NCBI GenBank assembly: GCA_015069485.1
Contig: SVIM01000020.1
Span: 1 to 33,767, forward strand
DNA: 33,767 nt
Direction: 5' to 3'
Origin: Clostridiales bacterium
GTDB lineage: Bacteria; Bacillota; Clostridia; Christensenellales; Borkfalkiaceae
Part shown: in pieces, positions 14,970 to 21,672 of the stretch
Numbering within the stretch: the first letter of the stretch is position 1
Layout of the letters: every line of letters starts with the position of its first letter
Notes under the pieces: model-generated
Seen by the model: only the letters and a program-made list of their open reading frames with translations
Database searches by the model: none
Told to the model about the DNA's origin: nothing
Position numbers and translations under genes: made by a program

Positions 14970-15840
14970 AATTAAAAATTTAACGAAGCGTTACGACGAC
15001 TTCGAAGCGCTATCCAACCTAAATTTAACGATTCCGAGCGGTAGTATATTTGGATTAATAGGTGTAAACGGTGCAGGTAAATCAACTCTGCTTCGCACCC
15101 TTGCCGGCGTTTTTAAGGCTGAAGAAGGGCAAATTTTTTACGATGGAGAAGAGGTATATAACAACGAAAAATTAAAAAGGCAAATCTTTTTTATGCCCGA
15201 CGAGCCCTATTACGCCACGGGTATGAACGGCGAAAAATTAGCCGAGCTTTACCGCTCGTTCTACGATTTTAACAACGAGGTGTTTCTTAACTTCGTAAAA
15301 GAATTTTCCCTTAATTTAAAAACGCCTATTCGCTCCTTTTCCAAGGGTATGAAGCGAAGATTATTCGTAAGCATAGCCTTTGCTTGCTCGCCGAAATATT
15401 TGCTTTTAGACGAGGTTTTCGACGGATTAGACCCCGGCGCAAGGCTTCAGCTTAAGCGTGGGCTTATCGATATGTTAGATAAAAATAAAGGCACGGCGAT
15501 AATAGCCAGCCACTCGCTTCGCGAGCTTGAAGATATTTGCGATTGCTTTGGGCTTATCGACGGCAAAAGGGTGGTCGATTCGGGTAGCCTTTCGAATTAT
15601 TTAGATCAAATTTATAAGTTCCAAGTTGCCTTTAATTCGCCCATATTAAGGGGGCAATTAGATTTTGAAGTGCTTTCGTTTGAACAAAATGGCAGGGTGG
15701 CAACCATTACTGCAAAGGGCGAAAAGCAACAAATAATAAATAAAATTAAAGCGCTTAATCCCATTTTAATAGACGAAATGCCCGTTGATTTTGAAGAATA
15801 TTTCATTTCAAAAATTTCTAAAACGCAAGGGGGTAACTAA
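14962..15840 (+). CDS. ABC transporter ATP-binding protein
   Basis: 292 residues from ATG 14962 (AAGGAGG 6 nt upstream; ATG 14959 is the alternative). All nucleotide-binding motifs are intact: Walker A GVNGAGKST (34-42), Q-loop replaced by FMPDEP (77-82), signature SFSKG (125-129), Walker B YLLLDE (146-151) and the switch His in ASHS (about 184). Residues 210-292 are a C-terminal extension seen in YtrB/EcsA/CcmA-like exporters. The Q-loop carries Met-Pro where Gln is usual, a variation common in this subfamily. It follows the GntR regulator with an 8-bp overlap and precedes the permease by 1 nt, so it should form an exporter with it; the substrate is unknown. Confidence 0.93.
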   Translation: MIEIKNLTKRYDDFEALSNLNLTIPSGSIFGLIGVNGAGKSTLLRTLAGVFKAEEGQIFYDGEEVYNNEKLKRQIFFMPDEPYYATGMNGEKLAELYRSFYDFNNEVFLNFVKEFSLNLKTPIRSFSKGMKRRLFVSIAFACSPKYLLLDEVFDGLDPGARLQLKRGLIDMLDKNKGTAIIASHSLRELEDICDCFGLIDGKRVVDSGSLSNYLDQIYKFQVAFNSPILRGQLDFEVLSFEQNGRVATITAKGEKQQIINKIKALNPILIDEMPVDFEEYFISKISKTQGGN

Positions 15841-15841
15841 T

Positions 15842-16912
15842 ATGAAAAAGTATTTTTTATACGAGGTTAAGCAAGCGCTTCTCCCCACTATAATTTTTAC
15901 CGCAATTGCTTGTGTTATATACATTTTAAGTATAGAGCCTTCCTACTTTATATTAAGTATAGAGCCTTCCTACTTTATATATAGCGACGGCACGGCTGGC
16001 TCCTGCTGTGTTTTCAGCGTTCAAACGATACTTATGGTGCTTTGCACCATTACCCCCATTTTAAACTTTGCTTTCAAGGGCAAGGCAAGGGAGGTGGACT
16101 TGTGGTATTCAATGCCCATTTCCCGTGAAAAGCTTTATGCAGTAAAGTCGGCAATAAGCATTTTGCAAGCGTTAATTCCCTACACCGTAGCGTACTGGTT
16201 AGGCTTTTTATACGTAATAGCGCACAAAAACATCTTTTTCTTGCAGTACTATTTTTACCTTTATTTAATTTCGCTTGCGTTGGCGGTATCGCTTATAGGC
16301 TTAAACGCGTTTTTCTTCACCCGCGCAAACAATCTCGTGGACGGAATTGCAAATATATTCTTTATCTCCTGCGTAGGCGCGCTATTAGTCTTTTATATTT
16401 ATCAACTGTTTCCAATTAAATCAACCGACCCTTCGTTTTGGTTTACTTATAGCCCCATAACGGCAACCACGACTATGTTTAGCGAATTAATCCAAACGGG
16501 CGAATTTGTAATAGGCTATATTACAATTAACCTCCCTTCAGGCGAAACCTACGAAATGGCACGCCATTTAACCTTTGCGTGTATGCCCGTTATGCACACG
16601 GTATTCGGCGTTTTGGGCGCAGGCAGCTGGTTCGGTTTATTCTATATGCTAAAGCACGACAAGGCAGAAAATTCCGAAAGAATTTCCACAAGCCTAATCG
16701 GCTACAAAAGCTTTATACCTATTTACGTAGCGTTAATAACGGGGCTAATAGGCTTCGAAGGCTATATGAGCGCCCTTTTTATAGCAATAATCGTGGCGCT
16801 CGGTGCAATAGCGTATTTTGGTTATAAGCGTAGCTTTAAGCTAGCAAAAAACGATATTATAGCCTTGTGTACTTCGGTAATCGTAGGCGTTATTTTATCT
16901 ACTTTAATTTAG
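15842..16912 (+). CDS. ABC transporter permease of the GntR operon
   Basis: 356 residues from ATG 15842 (AAGGGGGT upstream; the frame extends back to 15785 but that overlaps the ATPase). About ten hydrophobic segments, with the pattern F-K-G-K-A-R-E-V-D-L-W-Y-S-M-P-I-S-R-E near residue 85 that is typical of ABC-2/YtrC-like permeases (DxxxSxPxxR). It presumably forms the membrane channel for the preceding ATPase. Between the first two hydrophobic segments a 9-residue sequence, LSIEPSYFI, is repeated exactly (see repeat entry). A terminator follows at 16968. Substrate unknown. Confidence 0.85.
   Translation: MKKYFLYEVKQALLPTIIFTAIACVIYILSIEPSYFILSIEPSYFIYSDGTAGSCCVFSVQTILMVLCTITPILNFAFKGKAREVDLWYSMPISREKLYAVKSAISILQALIPYTVAYWLGFLYVIAHKNIFFLQYYFYLYLISLALAVSLIGLNAFFFTRANNLVDGIANIFFISCVGALLVFYIYQLFPIKSTDPSFWFTYSPITATTTMFSELIQTGEFVIGYITINLPSGETYEMARHLTFACMPVMHTVFGVLGAGSWFGLFYMLKHDKAENSERISTSLIGYKSFIPIYVALITGLIGFEGYMSALFIAIIVALGAIAYFGYKRSFKLAKNDIIALCTSVIVGVILSTLI
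15926..15979 (+). repeat. 27-bp in-frame tandem duplication
   Basis: 15926-15952 is repeated exactly at 15953-15979, duplicating LSIEPSYFI in the ABC permease. Exact identity indicates a recent slippage event or a contraction/expansion tract; the frame is kept. Confidence 0.95.
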
Positions 16913-16967
16913 AGTTTTTAGCGTTAGTCAAGGCATATTACCGCCTCAATTAAAAATATTTCCTTTT

Positions 16968-17010
16968 AATGCGCCCAACTATTTAAATACAATGGGTGCA
17001 TTATTATTTT
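16968..17010 (+). terminator. Terminator of the gntR-ABC operon
   Basis: AATGCGCCCA (16968-16977) pairs with TGGGTGCATT (16993-17002) through one G-U pair, followed by ATTATTTTT. Confidence 0.7.
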
Positions 17011-17025
17011 TAACTCGAATATGTT

Positions 17026-17054
17026 TTGACAATACTTTTATTAAATGGTAAAAT
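17026..17054 (+). promoter_or_regulatory. Promoter of the YwaF-like gene
   Basis: TTGACA (17026-17031), a 17-nt spacer and TAAAAT (17049-17054). Confidence 0.75.
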
Positions 17055-17137
17055 AAGTAAGTAAATAATCGTATTTTGTACACGCCGTTGGTAGGGCTTG
17101 GTAAGCGTTTTACAGCGGTTAACTAACGAGGAATTTT

Positions 17138-17935
17138 ATGAGAGAATTTTTTGGATTAGAATATATTGATGGCGGATACCACTTTATTCGTTCTGCCGAA
17201 GGCGCGTGGTCTTGGCAGCACCTAACGTTTGTGTTTAGCCTTATTGCTTTAATGATAGCGCTTGCAATATTATTTGGATTAAAAAATAGGGGCAAAACGG
17301 ATAAACAAAAAAACGGCGTATTAATTGCTTGCGCTTTTTTAATTAACGCATTTGAAATAGTAAAAATAATAGTGCTGTGCATAAGGTGCCAAAACGCTAT
17401 GCATTGGCTATACGTACTGCCTTTATTTTTATGCAGTCTTCAATTAATAGCTCTTCCGTTAGCCGCTTTTTGTAAGGGAAGAGTAAAGGAAGCAAGCTTG
17501 GATTTCGTGGTAATTTTTGGTATATTAGGCGCAATATTCGGCACTATTGGCGCTGCGCAAAACTATAACGCTTATCCCGTACTTTCAATGGATAACGTCT
17601 TTTCTGGCATCACCCATTCAATCTCAGGTTTTGCGTCTCTTTACATATTAATAGTCGGCATGGCAAGTATGAAAAAGAAAAACTTTATAATAACGCTTTC
17701 TATTTTGCTTGGAATTTCCGTTTTAGCGTACGTGGCAAATATAATTTTAGACTATAACTATATGTTTTTAATGCGTGACGACGGCACACCGTATAGCATT
17801 TTTTATAACCTTGTAAACGGAAACCCCGTGGCGTATCCTTTAATCGTCGTCGGTTTATTCGTAGTGTATATGTCGTTGTATTATTGGATATATTACTTGG
17901 TTATAAATAAGTTAAACAAAAGTAAAATATCGTAA
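17138..17935 (+). CDS. YwaF/TMEM164-like membrane protein (TIGR02206 type)
   Basis: 265 residues with about seven hydrophobic helices. The layout fits the YwaF/TIGR02206 family: WQHLTFVFSLIALMI early, the signature LPLFLCSLQL (about 97-106), GILGAIFGTIG in the next helix, a THSISGF-type segment, and NYMFLMRDDGTPYSIF near residue 205-220. The bacterial family has no firmly established role; the eukaryotic relative TMEM164 acts in ether-lipid acyl transfer, so a lipid role is possible but unproven. ATG 17138 follows GAGGAA and a sigma-A promoter. It stands alone and is followed by a terminator at 18034. Confidence 0.7.
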   Translation: MREFFGLEYIDGGYHFIRSAEGAWSWQHLTFVFSLIALMIALAILFGLKNRGKTDKQKNGVLIACAFLINAFEIVKIIVLCIRCQNAMHWLYVLPLFLCSLQLIALPLAAFCKGRVKEASLDFVVIFGILGAIFGTIGAAQNYNAYPVLSMDNVFSGITHSISGFASLYILIVGMASMKKKNFIITLSILLGISVLAYVANIILDYNYMFLMRDDGTPYSIFYNLVNGNPVAYPLIVVGLFVVYMSLYYWIYYLVINKLNKSKIS

Positions 17936-18033
17936 AATTACGTTGTATTTTAAGGCGAAATTAAAAGTTTGCTATCGGGCGAAATTAACAGCTGTTTTAA
18001 AAATTGATAGGCTAATATATGGCAAATAATTAA

Positions 18034-18062
18034 AAAAGCGAGTGAATTTTTCACTCGCTTTT
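18034..18062. terminator. Terminator after the YwaF-like gene
   Basis: AAAAGCGAGTGAA (18034-18046) and its complement (18050-18062) with a 3-nt loop; T-rich on the right and A-rich on the left, so it can work both ways. Confidence 0.8.
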
Positions 18063-18166
18063 ATCTTATACGTAACTGCATAAAACTGCAAACGGGGACG
18101 GGGGTGGTTGTTAGTTTTTAAAGCGCAAATATTAAATAGGTTAGTTGTTATAACTCTAAAATAAAA

Positions 18167-18192
18167 AAGGCGAGCAGTTATTTGCTCGCCTT
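18167..18192 (-). terminator. Terminator of the GGGtGRT operon
   Basis: AAGGCGAGCA (18167-18176) and its complement TGCTCGCCTT (18183-18192). Read on the minus strand it is followed by TTTTTATTTT and lies just after the GGGtGRT stop. Confidence 0.85.
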
Positions 18193-18209
18193 AAAATTAT
18201 AATTTTAAA

Positions 18210-19211
18210 TTACTTGCTCATACCTTCTTGCACTGCAACTGCAACTGCAACGGTAGCGCCAACCATGGGGTTGTTACCCATACCAATTAAGCCCATCATT
18301 TCAACGTGAGCGGGAACGGAGGAGGAGCCTGCGAACTGAGCGTCGCCGTGCATTCTACCCATAGTATCGGTCATGCCGTAAGAAGCAGGGCCTGCCGCCA
18401 TATTGTCGGGGTGAAGGGTTCTACCAGTACCGCCACCGGAAGCAACCGAGAAGTATTTAACGCCGTTTTCGGTACACCATTTTTTGTAAGTGCCTGCAAC
18501 GGGGTGCTGGAATCTGGTGGGGTTGGTGGAGTTACCAGTAATGGAAACGGAAACGTTTTCAAGCTTCATAATAGCAACGCCTTCGTTTACGTTGTCAGCG
18601 CCGTAGCACTTAACCTTTGCTCTGGGGCCGTCGGAGAATGCTACGCTGTCAACAACCTTAACTTCTTCTGCGTAAGGATCGAACTGAGTTCTTACGTAGG
18701 TGAAGCCGTTAATTCTGGAAATAATATAAGCAGCGTCTTTGCCTAAACCGTTTAAGATTACTCTTAAAGGCTTAACTCTAACTTTGTTTGCGTTTTCTGC
18801 AATTTTAATCGCGCCTTCTGCAGCCGCAAAGGATTCGTGGCCTGCAAGGAAACAGAAGCAGTCGGTTTCTTCAGATAAGAGCATAGAGCCTAAGTTGCCG
18901 TGGCCTAAACCAACTTTTCTGTTTTCAGCAACGGAACCGTTAATACAAAAAGCTTGTAAACCGATACCGATTGCAGCGGCCGCGTCAGCAGCCTTTACGC
19001 AACCCTTTTTAATAGCGATTGCAGCGCCAACGGTATACGCCCAAACTGCGTTTTCAAAGCAGATAGGCTGGGTGCCTCTAACTATAGCGTCGCAGTCAAC
19101 GCCCTTTGCAAGGCAAATGTCTTTACATTCTTCAATAGAATTAATACCGTATTCCTTTAAAACGCCTAAAATTTTGGCTTCTCTTCTTTCATAGCTTTCA
19201 AAAAGTGCCAT
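18210..19211 (-). CDS. GGGtGRT protein, function unknown
   Basis: 333 residues of a conserved family named after the motif seen here as GGGTGRT (near residue 262), followed by a long conserved tail (HPDNMAAGPASYGMTDTMGR and GSSSVPAHVEMMGLIGMG). Conserved cysteines occur at DICLAKGVDCDA and near QPICFEN. No catalytic assignment is known to me. The partner gene, 2 nt upstream, is a NifU-like scaffold, and this pairing is recurrent in anaerobic Clostridia, so a role in Fe-S cluster or metallocofactor handling is the reasonable guess. The start is well supported by AAGGAGG in the end of the upstream gene. Open frames on the opposite strand within 18306-19194 are shadows. Confidence 0.88.
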   Translation of the reverse strand: MALFESYERREAKILGVLKEYGINSIEECKDICLAKGVDCDAIVRGTQPICFENAVWAYTVGAAIAIKKGCVKAADAAAAIGIGLQAFCINGSVAENRKVGLGHGNLGSMLLSEETDCFCFLAGHESFAAAEGAIKIAENANKVRVKPLRVILNGLGKDAAYIISRINGFTYVRTQFDPYAEEVKVVDSVAFSDGPRAKVKCYGADNVNEGVAIMKLENVSVSITGNSTNPTRFQHPVAGTYKKWCTENGVKYFSVASGGGTGRTLHPDNMAAGPASYGMTDTMGRMHGDAQFAGSSSVPAHVEMMGLIGMGNNPMVGATVAVAVAVQEGMSK

Positions 19212-19213
19212 AA

Positions 19214-19939
19214 TTAGTCAACCTCCTTGTCCGTTCTGGGGTCGATGTGCTTAACTGCGCCTTGTTCCTTGGTATATCTGCCGTAGGTGCCAATAGCTTT
19301 TTCGTAAGCTTCGACGGGGCTTAAGCCCTTTTTAATAAAGTCGGTCATTTTGCCTAAGGATACGAATTTATAACCGCAAACTTCGTTGTTCTTGTCAAGA
19401 GCCATAGCTATCACGTAACCTTCAGCCATTTCTAAATATCTGGTGCCCTTTAATCTGGTGCCGTACATAGTACCAACTTGGGAGCGAAGACCTTTACCTA
19501 AATCTTCCAAGCCTGCGCCAACGGGAAGACCGTCGTCAGAGAAAGCAGACTGAGTTCTGCCGTACACGATTTGTAAGAACAATTCTCTCATAGCGGTGTT
19601 AATAGCGTCGCATACAAGGTCGGTGTTTAAAGCTTCCAAAATGGTTTTGCCGGGTAAAATTTCAGAAGCCATAGCTGCGGAGTGAGTCATACCGGAACAA
19701 CCGATAGTTTCTACTAAAGCTTCTTCTATAACGCCGTCTTTTACGTTAAGAGTAAGCTTGCAAGCGCCCTGTTGGGGTGCGCACCAGCCGATACCGTGGG
19801 TAAGGCCCTTGATGTCCTTGATTTCCTTTGCCTGAATCCACATTCCTTCTTCGGGAATAGGAGCGGGACCGTGTTCGAATCTGCCCGAAACACCCTTGGC
19901 AACGCAAATCATATTTTCAACGTCTTTTGAATATTGCAT
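19214..19939 (-). CDS. NifU-like iron-sulfur cluster scaffold protein
   Basis: 241 residues from the ATG at 19939 (CTTGGAGGAACAGT upstream); a longer frame from 19999 would begin at the -10 element. The N-terminal half is a NifU_N/IscU-type domain with Cys residues at GIGWCAPQQGACKL and ETIGCSGMTHSAAMA; the latter resembles the IscU/SufU cluster-binding Cys region, although the typical triplet spacing differs. The C-terminal part (GYKFVSLGKMTDFI, then a Lys/Asp-rich tail) is specific to the group that accompanies GGGtGRT proteins. It heads a two-gene operon with GGGtGRT, with its own promoter on the minus strand. A perfect GCGGTAAACCGC palindrome lies in its leader (19962-19973). Confidence 0.85.
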   Translation of the reverse strand: MQYSKDVENMICVAKGVSGRFEHGPAPIPEEGMWIQAKEIKDIKGLTHGIGWCAPQQGACKLTLNVKDGVIEEALVETIGCSGMTHSAAMASEILPGKTILEALNTDLVCDAINTAMRELFLQIVYGRTQSAFSDDGLPVGAGLEDLGKGLRSQVGTMYGTRLKGTRYLEMAEGYVIAMALDKNNEVCGYKFVSLGKMTDFIKKGLSPVEAYEKAIGTYGRYTKEQGAVKHIDPRTDKEVD

Positions 19940-19989
19940 TACTGTTCCTCCAAGTTTTAAAGCGGTAAACCGCATAATTTTCTTTATAC

Positions 19990-20018
19990 AGTATAACACA
20001 AAAATTTAATTATTACAA
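19990..20018 (-). promoter_or_regulatory. Promoter of the NifU-like/GGGtGRT operon
   Basis: On the minus strand TTGTAA (20013-20018), a 17-nt spacer and TATACT (19990-19995). The palindrome GCGGTAAACCGC (19962-19973) lies between start site and ribosome site. Confidence 0.75.
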
Positions 20019-20081
20019 TTAAATAATCAATAAAAAAGTACCTTAACGCTAAAAATTTTGCAAACTTATCGTAACTTTCTG

Positions 20082-20109
20082 TTTACAAAGGTAAAAATCG
20101 TATTATAAT
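20082..20109 (+). promoter_or_regulatory. Promoter of mcsA-mcsB-clpC
   Basis: TTTACA (20082-20087), a 16-nt spacer and TATAAT (20104-20109). No CtsR heptad pair (GGTCAAA type) is seen around it. Confidence 0.7.
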
Positions 20110-20140
20110 AAAGGTGTAAGGATTTTTTTAGGAGAAGAAA

Positions 20141-20629
20141 ATGCTCTGTCAGCGTTGCAAAAAAAGGGAGGCTACCATAAGCCGTAAAGAAAATATTGAT
20201 AAAAAAGATTACGTCTTTTATTATTGCAAACAATGCTATACTGAGTTTTGCGGTCCGCTCGCTTTTTCCGCAGGCGAAAGCTTTGCCGACATTTTAAGGG
20301 ACGATAAAAAAAATATTGCCAAATGTCCCGTATGTCATACTACGATAGAAGAATATCAGCAAACGGGGCTTTTAGGCTGCGCAACCTGCTACGACGTTTT
20401 AAAGCAAGAGCTTTTGCCTTACATAAGGCGTATTCAAGGCAAGGATATGCACGTGGGCAAGGTTTTAAAGGAAGACCACAATAAGCACGATTTAATAAAG
20501 GAGCTAACCGCCCTGCAAGAAAAAATGGAAAGGGCGTTAAAGGGTAAGCGCTTTATAGAAGCAAGCTTAATCAACGCCAGAATAGTAGAAATAAATAAAA
20601 TTTTATACGGGGGTAGATTAGATGATTGA
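20141..20629 (+). CDS. mcsA: McsA, activator of protein arginine kinase
   Basis: 162 residues. Zinc-binding partner that activates McsB. Four CxxC pairs are intact: C3-C6, C29-C32, C62-C65 and C80-C83. The C-terminal third carries a UVR motif (about 118-155: LIKELTALQEKMERALKGKRFIEASLINARI, split here into the core EKMERALKGKRFIEAS). The start ATG 20141 follows TAGGAGAAGA. The mcsB start codon lies inside its last codons (8-bp overlap). The usual upstream ctsR is missing: the upstream neighbour is a divergent, unrelated operon. McsA and McsB normally mark damaged proteins for ClpCP; the downstream clpC completes that pathway. Confidence 0.94.
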   Translation: MLCQRCKKREATISRKENIDKKDYVFYYCKQCYTEFCGPLAFSAGESFADILRDDKKNIAKCPVCHTTIEEYQQTGLLGCATCYDVLKQELLPYIRRIQGKDMHVGKVLKEDHNKHDLIKELTALQEKMERALKGKRFIEASLINARIVEINKILYGGRLDD

Positions 20630-21635
20630 TTTTACCCTAGGCACGCAGGTTTCCACCCGTATTCGCCTTGCAAGGAATTTAGAAGGATATCCCTTCCCCT
20701 CGCATTTAAAGGACGAAAGAAAGGCAAAGGAAATTATAAGGCAGGTCAGCGCCGCGCTAAATAGGCTTGACGAGTTCTCGCTTTACTATATGGACGATAT
20801 TTCGCCAAGCTTAGCAGGGCTTTTAAAGGAAAACCACCTTATAAGCCCGGCGTTAATAAAAAATCAACGCATATCGGCGGCGTTAATCAACGGTGAAGAA
20901 AGCGTTTCAATAATGATTAACGAAGAAGACCACTTGCGTGAGCAATGTATAGTAAAGGGCTTCGATTTAAGCCTTGCATACGAAACTATGTCGGAAATAG
21001 ACTCAAAAATAGCAAGCTCAATTAAGTTCGTTTACGACGAGCAATTCGGCTATTTAACGGCTTGTCCCACCAACATAGGCACGGGTTTAAGGGCTTCGGT
21101 TATGCTTTTTCTGCCCGCAATAACCATAAACGGAGAAATGGATAAGGTAATAAACAGCGTTTCGCGTTTAGGGTTAACCGTAAGGGGCTTATACGGCGAA
21201 GGCTCGGAAGCGGAAGGGTATATGTATCAAATTTCAAACGAAGTAACCTTGGGCGTTACGGAGGAGGAAATTTTAAGCGAGGTACAGTCGGTTACGGAAA
21301 AGCTTACGGAGCTTGAAGCGAGCGAAAGATATAAGCTTTTAAACGGCGAAAACGCTTTAGATATAAAGGATAAATGCCTGCGCTCTTACGGAATATTAAC
21401 CAACTGCGCTAAAATTTCAATAGAAGAGCTGGTAAAGCTTTGCGCCAATATAAAGCTGGGGGCTTGCCTTGGCTATCTAAACATTAGCGAAGTTTCTGCA
21501 ATAGACGATTTAGTAATAAAAATGCGCCCTACCAACATAGACAGAGCAACGGGCTCGGCGTTAACGCAAGTGGAAATGGATAAATACCGCGCGGAGTACG
21601 CAGGTAAAAAGTTAAAATCGCTTATAATCTTATAA
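20622..21635 (+). CDS. mcsB: Protein arginine kinase McsB
   Basis: 337 residues. Phosphorylates arginines on misfolded proteins, creating the degradation tag read by ClpC. It has the bacterial phosphagen-kinase fold: STRIRLARN (11-19) for nucleotide binding, and LTACPTNIGTGLRASVMLFLP from about 145 with the reactive Cys near 148 and the ATP-binding Arg. The end carries RAEYAGKK. The C-terminal region is complete (usual length about 350). It overlaps mcsA by 8 bp and is followed by two back-to-back hairpins before clpC. In this organism the absence of ctsR nearby means its classical role in inactivating CtsR may not apply. Confidence 0.95.
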   Translation: MIDFTLGTQVSTRIRLARNLEGYPFPSHLKDERKAKEIIRQVSAALNRLDEFSLYYMDDISPSLAGLLKENHLISPALIKNQRISAALINGEESVSIMINEEDHLREQCIVKGFDLSLAYETMSEIDSKIASSIKFVYDEQFGYLTACPTNIGTGLRASVMLFLPAITINGEMDKVINSVSRLGLTVRGLYGEGSEAEGYMYQISNEVTLGVTEEEILSEVQSVTEKLTELEASERYKLLNGENALDIKDKCLRSYGILTNCAKISIEELVKLCANIKLGACLGYLNISEVSAIDDLVIKMRPTNIDRATGSALTQVEMDKYRAEYAGKKLKSLIIL

Positions 21636-21656
21636 GCGCCGTCGCGTTTAGCGACG
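21619..21656 (+). other. Two adjacent hairpins across the mcsB stop
   Basis: CGCTTATAA/TTATAAGCG (21619-21627/21630-21638) spans the stop codon, and CGTCGC/GCGACG (21640-21645/21651-21656) follows with a 5-nt loop, ending 16 nt before the clpC ATG. No T run follows, so these are more likely RNA stability, processing or translation elements than a terminator. Confidence 0.55.
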
Positions 21657-21672
21657 AAAGAATGGTGAATTT

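Noticed and set aside
18090-18112. Possible G-quadruplex
   Set aside because: Only two runs of four or more G and one short run; a four-run quadruplex is not supported.
18306-19194. Plus-strand open frames opposite the GGGtGRT gene
   Set aside because: Shadows of a strongly conserved minus-strand gene; no ribosome sites and no family resemblance.
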